Source: Onchocerca volvulus (lineage: Eukaryota > Nematoda > Chromadorea > Rhabditida > Onchocercidae). Taken from it: a stretch of 64,000 nt of DNA. The stretch is from contig HG738138.1 in the NCBI GenBank assembly GCA_000499405.2, forward strand, positions 17,715,119 through 17,779,118, written 5' to 3'. Position numbers and translations under genes: made by a program. This document shows positions 51,043 to 64,000 of this stretch, piece by piece; position 1 is the first letter of the stretch; every line of letters begins with the position of its first letter. A model generated the notes under the pieces. The model was not told the DNA's origin and searched no databases. It worked only from the letters and a program-made list of their open reading frames with translations.

Positions 51043-54000
51043 ATGGATTGTTATATAATCATGCTTGCTGCCTGGTCATTAATCACTGAAAAGATCGCAA
51101 TAACTGCCGATGATAGTGATTATGATTATTTGAATAATGATTTGGATGAGAATCAAAAACCGGCTGATATTTTCTGGGAAGATGTTTTGGATGATGAACA
51201 ACAGAAGGAAATAAACGATGCATCCGATGGAAAGGATGTGCAACGACGGAACTGTAGTACTGAGACAACTATCATTGATAAGCTGCTCAATGGTACCGGC
51301 TATAACAAATATCGCCTTCCTTGTAAGTGCATAATTTAGCATTTTATTTGCATTTATATATATATTTTCTTTTTTCTTCGAATAATTTTAAGAAATTCGA
51401 AATTTTTCAAAATTTTTAATGACTGTATGAGAAGTCTTTTCGGTCTTTTGTTTCATGAGAATAAGGAGACCGAAAAAAAATGCTTGGAAAATTCTTTAAA
51501 GCGATTTTTTTTTTTTCTGAGAGTGAAAAGGAAAATGTTTTGCTAAATTGCCTTTTAGTGGCATTTTCAACTCTTAAATTATAATAATTAGTTAATGCAA
51601 TCGACATAATAGCGCACATAAAATATGCGTGATAAATGTCGTCATTTAGATACTTGGAAATTTTTTCATCAGAATTTTTGAAATATTTCGATTCATATTT
51701 CTGAATTAACTTCAAAAATTACCAATTCACTTCTTTGAAGACCTAATTCGAAATTCTTTTTTTTTTCTTTGAATCATTGGCCAAACAAATATCGAGATTA
51801 AGCGAATTGCTCGAACTCTGATTGTGAATTTTATCTCGGAGAATTCACTCATAATATTATTTCATGCTTGGTTATGCCATCAGCGATTGATGAATGCATT
51901 AAATGACCCCAATGACCGAATATTGAATGACCTTAATGACTAGATATCCTATCATCTATTCAGCGATTGAGATCAGTCTATGCTGTGGTTTAGAATTCTT
52001 CCATCAAAAAATAATATTGAGAGAATAATCGGAAGTTCATATTTTCCAAAATAAATCCCTTATTTAAACTAAACTAATGTAACATTGCCTTGTTTCTTTT
52101 TAATAAAAATTGAAATCTTTTGAGAGTGACTAATTCAAACTATACGACCATAATTATTATTAAACTTGGATTTTATTGAAAGTTTTGGTAGCTGCTATTA
52201 ATTGCTGATGACAAATAACAAATAATGCTTAAAAATAGATTACCGAATAATTTATATTTTTACTTTGCTCCCGAAAGACCACAACATTTCCCGCATATCT
52301 TTATATAAATTTTCTAAATATACTGCATTGTTAAATTATTATTCTAATATAAAAATTTCGATTCCAAAAATATTTTATTATTCATCTAAGAAAAGGCAAG
52401 TAGCAAATTAGTATAGTTTCAGAATTCTAAATTATGAAATAATAGTTTCAAGGAAGATTTTGAAATTGGAAGGAAAGATTAATTCCAGCTACTGTTCATC
52501 AACTCGGACGAAATCAATTGGGGTGAAAAATAGTTCTTAAAAAAGACCTCAAGGGATCAATTTTGACATGCAGTAAGCAGAAATAAATTTTCCCGTTCTC
52601 TTTTGAGTGAAAAGATATATGTAATGCTGAAAAACTTGCCACTTAGTTGAAAGGACTAAATATCAGAGGAAAATGGATTTATCTGAATTGTTTGAAAAAG
52701 GAAAAAAAAAATTAATGAAAAAGGACAGAAGAAATTGCGATGCAAGAATATATTTATATATATTTATATGGATGACAACAAGCTCAAAAGTAAATGAAAA
52801 TATCCTCCGGCAGAAGTTTAGGAAGGAAAGATGCAAGGCGGAACGACGTTGCAGAAATCTTTATTTGATTTCGCTAATTTTAGATCAATAAAGAAGACTG
52901 TTTAGGAGAGATAGGTAAAGATGAGAAAAACACTCTCGGAGCTGTTGACAGTGAGTTTATCGTTTTAATATATATGAAATCTCCTATTCAAGTGGCAATT
53001 TAATATAAGTTTTTATTGATTTGGCATGAATTTCCAAGCATCTAACAAAGAGAGAGCTTCTTCTTTGACAATTTTCAAAAAAACAATCTGCGATTTTTAA
53101 AATATCAAAAATACACAAAATTAGGTTTATTTGTTTATTTTTTTGATAAAAAAAAAACCACGATGCATAAAAAGTAGGCTTACTGATCGACTTTTTTTTT
53201 GAAATGGATAGTTTTTAAATGGGAAATTTTGATATAATATTCACTTTGATATTTTCAGCCTTAAATTAATATGTCACTTACTTGAACTTTTTAATTTGGT
53301 TCTTTGTCGTATTGTTATCTTTGTACTTTGAAGGAATTGTCTTAAACTGAGTGGTGTTAACATCTGAAAAAAGTGAGATTTTAGCTTTTCATTTGACCAT
53401 TTCCAAGGATTTGTTACTTCGAAAAAACTTTTAATTTGACATTTTTCAAAAGTTTGTCTTTCAAACATATAAAAATTTAAAAAAAAAATCAGTCAATTCA
53501 ATTTAGAGATTTCGGAAATTTTTTTCTTTTTTTAAAGCAAACAGTAGATTAATTTTGTGAATTGGAAATTCTGAAACAAAACTTAAATCCAAGATGGAAT
53601 TTAAACTAATATTAACTTACATAAAATTATTTTTACAAATACATACAGTCCCCTCTTTTGTGGCTTTTATTTTAATTAATTAAAGTTAATCAAATTTTAT
53701 AGCATTACGAAAAGACTATGAAAAGGTTCAAATTTGTAATATAATGCCTGTGAAATGGGTTATAACACTTTTCTCCTTTCCTTCTTCAGAAAATGTTCCA
53801 ATCAAAGATAGCAGCATTAACATTGTAATTTCAAATGCTCACTCAACAATAAAATAAAAAATTTTGAAAATAGTGAAATCTGAATTTAATAAATATAAAT
53901 GGTAGAGTCTCCGGAAGTTTTTATAAAATTTTTTTTTCATGACAATAATATTAATTATCACCTCAATCAATTTCTTAAAAAGTGTGCAATTTGCTCATTT

Positions 54001-57000
54001 TTAGCCGAATTAAACATGCTTTCGCCTTTTCTCTTTTATTAAATACTTTTTCTTTTTGATTGCTACTAAAAGAGCACTTTTTTAATTATAAACATTCTTC
54101 CTTCCAATAAGCAATGAATGGATGACGTTAATAGATTTGATGTAATTTTCAAGCTTTTTTAAATTAGGTTTTGATTTTTACATTACTCAGATATTCGTGT
54201 AGGCAGAAAAGAAATTCAGTGATAAATGATTTTCCAATCAGTAAGAAAATTTCATCTAAAAGTCTTCGTCCTCACGTTTGTTACACATCAACATGGAAAT
54301 TTTTTGAAATTTGCCGTACATTATCATGAAAATGTCCTGGAAATTTTCAATGAAATTTTGTGTTATAATGAAGAATACTTGAACTATTTTGGAATTTTAA
54401 ATATCAGAAAAATGAAATGAAATTCATGCAGGTTATTGAAATTTCTCAGGAATGTTTGCAACTCCAAAATATTTTAAATGCAATATTATTTCATGAACAT
54501 ATTTCTTGGCTCAAATATATTGATTTCACAGTCTAAATGATGTTTTGAATAAGTAATCGGTAATTAATTTAAAAATTTTTCAGTAGGTACTGAAGTTAGT
54601 TTTTTGTACGACAAAAGCATATACTTTGGATATTGGCACCTTTTAGATGAGTAGTTAACAAATCTAGAAATCTATTCTTATCCCAATTTGGAACAGTTTT
54701 TTTTTTACCTAGGATTCATACTAAATATAAAAAATAGCAAAATTTTAGCTCACAATAATAATTTGACTAATTTTCGGAAAAGTACTTTTCATTCCACTTT
54801 CAATAAGATTTCCGTTTTTTGTTGAAACTATTACTTTAGTGATAATCAGCAATTATATCATTGATTTAGAGTTTTTTAGTGATCATTGTGATCTTATAGT
54901 TGTTGGAAATTGATTGTATGAAGAATGAAGATAGCTTTTCGAGTAGTTTATTTAATTAGGTGAAATTTGCAACATTTTTCATTGGATAAGACCAATTGGA
55001 CTGGCACATTTTCCTATGCTCAATTTTTTTTTTTAAATTCTGTCTTCATGCCGACAAAGGAACCTGCAACATGCACATCGCTTTCTTGCGCTATTGCCGA
55101 TTTGTTAATTAGTTGGATTAATATTTAAATTTAGAGCTATACATGGGCATGTACTTTGAATTTATGTAAAATTAAAATCACTTTAATGTTACCGCTGACT
55201 TACTTTCCAACAAATAAAAATCAACTTTTGCATGCTGAATCGCACATCATGATATATCTTTTGTTAATAATCACAAAAGCAAACTCTTCATTTTGCTTTA
55301 TTAAAAGTAAATGAAAAAATATAAAATTCTATTCAAATTTTATAACATCATTGAAGTTATCAAGTTAAGAAATTGGCAAATAAACAATAAGATCGTATTA
55401 GCCTTGCTTCAACTTCGCTACTCAGAATAGATTTATGAAACTATTCAAATTTTATAAAAATTAGATTTTATTTGCTAAAAAATTTTTTATTTCAAATTTT
55501 TTCAACGGTTAAAACAAAGTTTTCACAAAAAGAATTTTTCACGATAAATAAATCAAGCAATAAGTTATGGAATATTTTTTTGTCACTTCCTTTCATACTC
55601 ATACAGAGACGCCACCACTTTGTGAAAGCTTTTCGACGATGAAATTTTGAGAGTTGTCGCTTTCACTTACTTCATTTGCTAAAAAAAAAAAAAAAGAAAT
55701 GAAAAATGCTTGGATGGTGTTAAAAGATTTTTTTTCCACCTTTGAGAATGCGAAATTCTGATAACTAAGGGATTCAAAGAATCTATTCTGGATAAATATC
55801 AGTGGCAAAATCGATAAAAAAAATAAAATTCATAAATTTTCAGAAACATTCATAAAATAAACTAGTTTAAAATTCAAAGAAATAATTCAAAGTTCAAAGA
55901 AACGTGCAAAAATTACGTATTTTTCTGTGAGTTCATTATGAATTACATTATCAACTTCTCTCAAAAAACTACGCTGTGCGCTCTTTCATCATTTGAGTAT
56001 AATTTTATTTTGAATGTTTTATGTTTGGATCTTAAGATAATACAAAACAATATGATAAGACATAAAATAATGAAAATTCCAAGAATTGGTATTTCTTGAT
56101 TTATTAACACTTTCATTCATATTACATCACAAACTTAAATTAAATTTAAATTTAAAAAATGGGCTTTTTTTTTGAAATGCTATCAAAAAATGGTGCAACA
56201 TAAATTATGATTGACTTTTACTTCATAGTCTACGAATTTTTTCGATATTCAGATCTGCAATAAATATATTTTGCAGTAGAAACTGGGGTCGACGTCGCAG
56301 TCGAGTTTTGGGTACAGGCAATCACATCGATCAATGAAATAACCAATGATTTTGAGGTGAATTCCATTATTTTATTGTTAATTTTTATTAATTATCGACT
56401 ACCAATAGTCCATAATTTATTTATTAGTCTTGTCGACAATCAATTATGCATGTCAAATTTATTTTTTCCACTGGAATTTTATGAAAAGTTCCGGAAATTA
56501 GGATTAAATGATAAAAACTTTTTTTCATTCTCACAATTTTATCGAAATTTTTTCTTCTTTTGTGCCAAAATTCTTGCTGTTTTGTCGCACTACACATCGC
56601 TCTCGATATGTCTTTAGCATTTATATCATCATAATTATTCTACTATAATTATAAATCACATTCTTCGAATAACTGCAAAAATCGAAATTTATAATAATCA
56701 AAAATTGTTGAGACGAAGGCAAGAAGTAAGCAAAAATAAAGGATCCTTGAAATATTGCTAAGCAACAAGCATTTAGGCTCCTCAACCTATTCAGGCTTAT
56801 TTAAACCATTCAGATGGAAATTTATATCAATGAGATGTGGCTTGATCCTGCTTTGAATTTCGAGCATCTTACTCCGTGCAAGGATAATTTATCATTGAAT
56901 CATCAGGTTCTGGATCGACTCTGGACTCCGAATAGCTGTTTTATCAACAGTAAAATTGCAGAGATCCACGAATCTCCTTTCAGGAATTTTTCTTTTTTAA

Positions 57001-59972
57001 ATATTAATCTTCATTAAAATGAATGAAAGCAGTATTCCGAAAAAATCATTCATTCGAAAAATGGAAAATGTTAATGTATTCATGGAAAGGTCCATGAATT
57101 TCACATGAAAGGAACAGTTAGACTGACAGATGAAAAGATAAAAAGTAATTTTGGCATTTTAGGAACATTTTCTTGATGCTTTATCCAAATGGTACTGTTT
57201 GGGTCAATTATGTAAGTTTGTTTGTTTTTCCCCAAGAGTAATAATAATTGACAGGAATCATCTAGGAAAGAAGAATCAGCAAAGAACACTTCTTCACTAA
57301 TTTCGAAATCTTGCTTTAAATCCATAATTTTGATAGTAAAATTTCAAAAAATTCTAGTCTAAAGAACAATACAGAAGTAGAACAAGCTATCTAAAGAATG
57401 CAATCTGCTATGATGAGTTAATGATAAAATTCACACTGATAAGTTGTAATTTACTGCAGAGAGTTCGAGTAAAAGGGCCATGCATTATGGATTTGTCAAA
57501 TTTTCCAATGGATGTGCAAACTTGCCATTTAATTTATGAAAGGTAAAAATGCAACATATTAATAATTCAAGATAAATATTATCGACAGCAGTGAGAACTG
57601 AAATTAATAACTGAAATTCGTGGAATTGAATTATTTAACAATTGACATGTTTTTCGCATGAAAACAATAAATAGATTCGATTTCAGTTTTAATTACAATA
57701 ATCAAGAAGTACGGATGCGTTGGAATACAATTAATCCAAATCCAGTCTATGTTGTCAGTCAAATAATGCTACCTGATTTCATTTTAATCAATATCTCATC
57801 GGACCTCAGGATAGAAGTATGCAAATTTCTTCATATTAAATATATGAAATGCTATTTTTTTTTAAATTCGGTGATGTATTGTGGAATCCTATAGCTCAAG
57901 AAATCTGCTTGAAAATCATCGTAGAAATAGAAGTACCATTGTCGTCAGGAAGAGTTAGCATTTTGTTTCACAATAATCATTAAGATCAAAAGTTTTTCGA
58001 AATACAGTATCAACTTCTAATTATTATGCAAGTAATTTGGATATTGGTACTAAAATTGTGTGTTTGATCACATTTTGATTCAGTTAACTCTTCATGTGTG
58101 CCAATAAAATTACAATTATTAAATTGGCAATTAAATTGAAATTGAGAATTTATTATCACTTTGAATTTAGAAATATCCAGCTGGGATGTGGGATGAATTG
58201 CACGTGAACTTTACATTCGAAAGACGTTGTATATGGTATTTCATGCAAGCTTATGTTCCCACCTATCTTACTATTTTCATCAGGTCATTATTTCGGATGC
58301 TTTATTGATTAAAAGAAAGTATATGAAATTATCAAGAGGTTCAAATTGAGCAAAATTAAAAGTTTTTTCAGTCTTTTAGATAAATAGATTAGCAATCAAA
58401 AAAAAACTTCTTGACCTTTACATTTTGGTCACTTTTTTTTGGATGAGCATCAATTGATACACGAATATCTAATAATGTGTTATTTCAAATGATTATTGTG
58501 ATGAAACAAAATATAATTAAAAATTTTCTAAATGACCCAGATTTAAATTACAAATTTACTTGTAAATGCTAAATTTTCTTGTAAGCTGCTAGATTATGAA
58601 GTGCAGAGCAAATAGAATGAATACGATAATGAGTGAGATATTTGTTACAATACGGATTAGTCATTCTCTAAAGTAAATATTTGTATTTTGAATTTTTAAC
58701 AAATTCTGAAATTCAAACTTCAAAAAATTTCAACAGTTTCTGAAATTTCATGTTTTCCAGTTGGGTATCATTTTCATTAGGACCTCGAGCAATACCAGCT
58801 CGAACGATGCTTGGTGTCAATGCTTTGCTAGCAATGATATTCCAATTTGGCAATATTATGCGAAATTTGCCTCGAGTATCGTATATCAAAGCTATCGGTA
58901 ACAGCTTTAAGTTATTTTTACACTGACTGATATTTCGAAAACAAAAAAAAAAAGTTTTTTTCCAGAAATTGAAAAAGTTTTAAAACTTAGTTTCAAAATT
59001 ATGATTTGAAATAATAATTATTCTGCAAGACCAACTATTATTGTTGGAAAATAAAAATAATATTCACTTGGTAAAAGTGAATCTCTAAAAGAAAGATGAT
59101 ATGACAAAACGACTGAAGCATTCTAATCAACAGATAAGTAAGAGAGGTCAGTTGTCTGATGACACGTTAAGGATGACTGTATTTTGACCTCTCTATGAGA
59201 TTATATTGGTCACTCAATCATTGTTCAGATGTGTGGATGTTAGTCTCAATGACTTTCATATTTTCATCATTAATTGAACTGGCAATAGTCGGTTCAAAAG
59301 TGAAAAATTTGGAGAGCGGTCAACGACCAAGGAAGTTACACTGCAAAAATGTAAGTTTTTTCTTATTTTTTTAAAATTTAAATCATTCATGCCGAGAAAA
59401 TATAGATGATAATGAATCTAAAATTATATACTGTTCTCATTGTACGGATCTTAAACAATTTTTTCTTCTAACCCGTCAAAGAAATTCAAACTTCAGCTCA
59501 ATTTGATTAACATTTTTAATTCAGTTATACAAATATCAATCTAGATCGAAGGAGTAGAATCAAGTCCAAAAGGTCTTTACGAATTCGAGAAAAGATTCAT
59601 GCTTCCGGTGGAAGGATTTGAGCTAAAATGGTGCCGAGCACGTTGGAAATCTACTTCTTGGACGCCGGATCGTATAGATCGTTTATCGAGCATCATATTT
59701 CCCGCATTTTTTGCATGCTTCAATGTAAGTTTTTGAAATAATTTGTTAATTTCAACTTACAAAAAAATATATTTAAGTCATTTAAAAAGTTTTTAATTAG
59801 ATAACTGCAGAAGTGAAAATTCATCAGTTAATGCTAATATCGGGACTTCGAACCAATTGATGGATTCAGTTTTTGTTTTTGTATTTCTTACATTCTTATG
59901 CAGCTATAAAAGAACGTCATTAACATATTTCAGGTGATCTATTGGTCCTGGTATTCCGAATACTTATTTTAG
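51043..59972 (+). CDS. Cys-loop ligand-gated ion channel subunit, anion-selective type
   Basis: Eleven exons in one frame: 51043-51322, 56277-56356, 56814-56983, 57163-57211, 57460-57542, 57687-57816, 58171-58283, 58761-58897, 59229-59350, 59545-59724 and 59934-59972, giving 460 residues. A probable signal peptide ([20 protein letters not shown]) is followed by an acidic stretch and the ligand-binding domain: [45 protein letters not shown]. The Cys loop runs from Cys201 to Cys215 ([18 protein letters not shown]). M1 contains [15 protein letters not shown]; the M1-M2 linker and M2 read [19 protein letters not shown], and the PAR motif marks anion selectivity. M3 starts at [20 protein letters not shown]; the M3-M4 loop is short (about 65 residues); M4 contains [18 protein letters not shown]. 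From memory the M2-M3 text ([20 protein letters not shown]) is closest to nematode acetylcholine- or amine-gated chloride channels (ACC/LGC/MOD-1 group); the ligand cannot be assigned. Intron 1 is about 5 kb. The junction 56983/57163 lacks a GT donor. Confidence 0.92.
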
Positions 59973-62900
59973 TATCAACAAAATCTTCTTCAGCTCGTTA
60001 TAGAATCAGTTACAAATGCTTAGCCACAAATTATCCAAATTACTGTGCCTAATATTGCCAAACAGTCGCAATTCTCATTTGTTACTCTTACTTATTTTAT
60101 GCATAAATTTATTTAATAAGTCTTCTCATATACAGAGTGAAGCAAATTCGATTCACTTATTTAACAAAAACTAATCCATTTGAACAGAAGATTCGTCCGA
60201 ACTTTGTTTGATTCAAGTGCCATCAGGAGATTTTCAAAATATGATGGCATCAAAAAATTAACGGATCATTTAATTTCCAAATACTTTGTACCTGAAAAAT
60301 TAATGCGATTTTCAATTTGAAAAAAAAAATCAGTCTGATAGCTTATTGCCATAAATCTGTAAACATAACAGGAAATAAATCTCATGATATTTTATGAATA
60401 AAATGGTACGAAAAAAACTGTTCGGTTATGGTATTAATTGATCTCATAAATTTTCTTTGTTTTATTGTAGTATGTGCGGAAGAAATATTTAATGTAAAAA
60501 TAAAAAAAAAAAAAAAAAACCATGATAACAATCATACAATCATATTAGAAATCATATTGACTGAAACAATCATACTAGAACTTTCGACATCATTCAAGAG
60601 ATGTATAAATGCTTTGAAATAACTCTTTTGGTCGGTTTTACGGGTATCTTTTTGATCGATAATTCCTTCAGTATATAAAATTCATTTAAATCAATGATAA
60701 AATGAACAAAAAAAATTGGTTTTGGCTTTTATCCATTTCAAAAATGAATATATTGAATTCAGCTATAGACAGCTGTGGATGAATATATGTAGTATACCGC
60801 AAGTGTGGAGAGCTGTTGTCAAAAAGACAATCTTTTGTGAACGTCATGTTCCGTTGGTGTCACCAAAAATGGAAATAACTTTTTATTGTGTAGTTTTCAA
60901 CTCCACATAACCTGTTTTCGGCGTGCAAATCTTAACAAAAATTCCTCCACTTTTAACATGCAAAAACACAATTTTGTTGCTTACGACTTGTCACACAAGA
61001 AATCATTTTGTCTCATGTAAATAGGCATTACATTTTCCGTACATTTTAGTTTTGTATCACCTGTAATTTTTACGGCTAGATTTATCTTACTTAGCTCAAA
61101 TTGTTTTTCAGTTCATCTTTTCAAGATGCGTTCCACTCATTTTTCTATCGAATGTCTATACTTTTCTACTTTTTCAGCAATACTTAATAAAGGAATATAA
61201 GTCTAATACTGATCATTAACACTTTAGCGTAATCTGAAAAAAAAAATCGGAAGACTTGAAAAAGTGTCGTGAGATGGAATAATCTGCTAAGAAATGAAAA
61301 GAAGATTAATAGTTGTGTTGAGTGTTATCAAAGTGCACAAATATTAAATACATTTTGGAATTTCATAAAATGGAGCCTAAGAATATTGGATCGACATTCT
61401 TGCGACTTGGAACTTGGCAAAAAAGATATTTAAAACTCTGCTATCTCAAATATACCCATAGTGCTTTCATAAATAGATGTTCTGGAAGTTTTCTAGAAAA
61501 CTCGGTTAAGTCAAAAAAATACTAATGCCAGATGAAGTGATAAATGTTATGATTTGAGCAGATATTTTCCTTGACCTCGGAGTCCTTTAGAAGCAGCGAC
61601 TATCATTCAGGTTCTGTTTGTAGAATAAAATTTGATCTAGAAAAATGTTTGATGTCACTTCTTTTACTTTTGTTTATGTCTGATTGTCTTACATAAAAAA
61701 ATTATCTATTCTTCATATTGAGAGAACTTTTTAGATGAATTTAGATGAAAGTTTGGCAAACTTTAACGTTTGCCAAAATCTCTCTTACCGCCTACTCGAT
61801 CGGATAGAAATAATTGATACCAAGGACTATTGCATTCTTTTAGTTGCTACCGTTTTTGACATGTCTCTCATCCAACTTCTGTAATTAGGGGTTCTATAAT
61901 TCTCATTTAATTTATTAATTATCCGATTTCTATAATTACTTTTAGTAGCTACTGCCAATCTTTAATAATAGGTTGTGTCAAGTTTTTCCAAATTTTCTTG
62001 TTATGCCGTTTATTGACATTACAGTATCCCTACTGCTTTTACTCACCAGTTGAGAATATTTTAAAAAATTGAAGAAATGTCCTTCAGATGGTCATTAATG
62101 ACTGTTTGAGAAATTTGTTGAATAGGCTCTTCATGAGGTAACATAGAACTTTAAATTGGGAATATCAGAGAGAATTTAGAAAGCCCAGTAAATGAGTTTC
62201 TTTGATGTTTGCACATATTAATCATTGTGATTTTGAGATAAAATATTCCATTCAAGACTATTATCATACTACTCCAAGCCAAAAAGTTGGGAAAAAGTAC
62301 ATCTAAAAGTAGTTTTCTGGCTACGTAACAATTAGGCTCTTATCAAAATAGAATTCAGAATCCTCATATGTATGAAAATAAGCGTTAAACATTCACACAT
62401 TTGTCATAAGCACATCAGATTTTGAGCAAATATGCTGCAGTAATATAAAAAAAAAGGTTGACAAAATAAATTAGCGATCTAGAAAAAAAAATGTAATTTA
62501 GTCATCGTCTATTAGATTTCTCAGTAAGTATGGCCAAAAACTAATAAGCAACTCATGGTGAACTACAAAATTTTATTTCTTTATACTTCTAAATTTCCAC
62601 TTTTCGAATTGCTGGAAAGATAATAATCTTCGGATTAAGTGACAAGTTCAATCTCCTTATCCTTCCATTCCTTTCATTGAGAATAGTTTTTTGTTCAAAT
62701 TTCAAATATTTTTCGACATTCAGCTTGTTCTTACATGAATAAATTAATAAACTGCTTTTATTCTATTTGATTTAATTGAAATAAAAATTTTGCTTTTCTT
62801 TTGCCATTGACGTGCATGCATGATGCAAGTACCAACCAATTTCTATCTATCTCCACATTACTCCTTCTTCTTTATGTACGTATTATCATAATTTTCATTT

Positions 62901-64000
62901 CATCTTACGATACCCAATTAAAAGTACACCCAGCTGAACAAGAATTATACATAATACAGAATTATTGTTCTCGAGATACTGTGATTCTGATTCTGATTTG
63001 ATACATCCAGCATTGCCAACTTCCTCGGATAATATTATTCTAAGGTGATTGAAAGCTATTATTTTATATTTCATTAGATATAAAATTTCTGCAAACTCTT
63101 AAATTTTTACAACAGTTACTCTGATGATGGCCCATTCCTTTCTTCAAAATATTTCTAATTCTGATTTTAACCAAAGATGCCGGTGATATTATTTCACCAA
63201 GTTACGCATATATTAAAGTGGAGATAATCAACAATATATCAAATACTCGAATTTTAAATTCAACCCTTCACAGCTTATATTTTAAATTGTTCAAATTGAA
63301 TGAGCTAAAATACCATAGCTTATCTCGAAAAGAAAAACAGATCGGATAAAGTATACAAATATTTTCAAATTAAACATCCTTCGAGTGAATAGAATTTGCT
63401 TTTTGATAAATTAGTAATTAATTGTTATACCAGTACTCATATTTGTGTTAAATAAGTTTATGATTTAGAAGTTTGTGTGTTAAATAAATTTCTGACTTAA
63501 TAAGTTCGAAAGCTGGTTGCTTCTTTTCTGTTTCTATAGCAAAAATATCGAAAATGATATGAATCATACGAAACTTTGTGTAATGTACGACATCACTTTT
63601 TCTTTGTTTTCTTTTCGATTTTACACTTTTTTAAAAAATATCCCTTTTGTTCTTCTCTATATTTCATAGAATGTCATAGTTAATCGTCGGAAAAAAAAAG
63701 ACAAAAAACAAAAAAGAGTGATGTTTCTTTCTTATACTACTATCAGTGTCACATATGAAGAATATTACTGTCATCACTTATTTTTGCAAATGATGAATTA
63801 TTCATATTTAGTGATAATTTACATTGCAAATGATGTTTAATATAATATAAATCTACTCCATTCCTGAAACTTTATTTGGTTATAGCATTTGTCCTATAAC
63901 TGAAATATCTTAGAATCAAAATGGGAGTCTTGTCCCAATAAAACCTACATTGCAGTTTACAGAATACTGCTAGCATTAGTAGTTAAGAATGATTGAAGTA
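59973..64000. other. gene-free AT-rich end of window
   Basis: This holds the 3' flank of the channel gene (an AATAAA occurs near 60374) and then AT-rich DNA. Short plus-strand frames at 60716-60910, 61322-61525 and 62801-63001 have no splice or family support. A small 10-bp stem (TTTGGCAAAC / GTTTGCCAAA) is at 61752-61777. Confidence 0.4.

Noticed and set aside
60716..61525. Two plus-strand frames of 64-67 codons after the channel gene
   Set aside because: No splice context, no domain, and composition typical of background.
1..64000. tRNA genes, rRNA, CRISPR arrays, LTR elements, bacterial operons
   Set aside because: No cloverleaf with A and B boxes, repeat-spacer array, long terminal repeats or Shine-Dalgarno-led gene clusters were seen by eye.

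Overview
The window reads as nuclear DNA of a parasitic nematode, most likely a filarial worm (Brugia/Wuchereria/Onchocerca/Loa type). The DNA is strongly AT-rich with many homopolymer runs. Genes are broken by many short-to-medium introns with GT-AG ends and TTTCAG-like acceptors. The recognisable proteins are animal proteins with a nematode flavour, including a Cys-loop channel, a claudin-like four-TM protein and a Cys-rich secreted protein. There are no operon-style bacterial genes. Species cannot be fixed from the sequence alone. All gene models were built by eye by joining exons on reading phase; no alignment was run.

Layout. (1) 368-1221, + strand: probable last three exons of an unrecognised Cys-containing gene entering from the left. 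(2) 4278-6451, - strand: six-exon gene for a secreted Cys-rich protein with a CPG4/DUF19-like cysteine pattern. (3) 9057-13309, - strand: mitochondrial aspartyl-tRNA synthetase (DARS2) in 11 exons. (4) 13620-16490: a long diverged inverted repeat whose two arms are decayed copies of the same intron-containing gene fragment; the spacer holds a 60-nt poly(A) tract and further hairpins. (5) 17484-23341, - strand: EDEM2-like GH47 protein of ER quality control in 16 exons. (6) 24220-27235, - strand: ZIP (SLC39) family membrane protein in which most metal-binding motif residues are replaced. (7) About 27.2-40.5 kb: largely gene-free, AT-rich DNA with a few exon-like islands and a very regular 31-bp hairpin. 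(8) 40571-44498, + strand: claudin-superfamily four-TM protein with a second, phase-compatible terminal exon. (9) 51043-59972, + strand: anion-type Cys-loop ligand-gated channel subunit in 11 exons with a ~5 kb first intron. (10) 60-64 kb: nothing convincing.

The genes do not form one pathway. EDEM2 acts in ER glycoprotein degradation, DARS2 in mitochondrial translation, and the ZIP-like, claudin-like and channel proteins at membranes. The most interesting items are the ZIP family member with a dismantled metal site, the inverted gene-fragment pair, the predicted alternative C-termini of the claudin-like protein, an exon duplication inside DARS2, and three splice junctions (DARS2, EDEM2, channel) where the frame fits perfectly but the expected AG or GT is missing.
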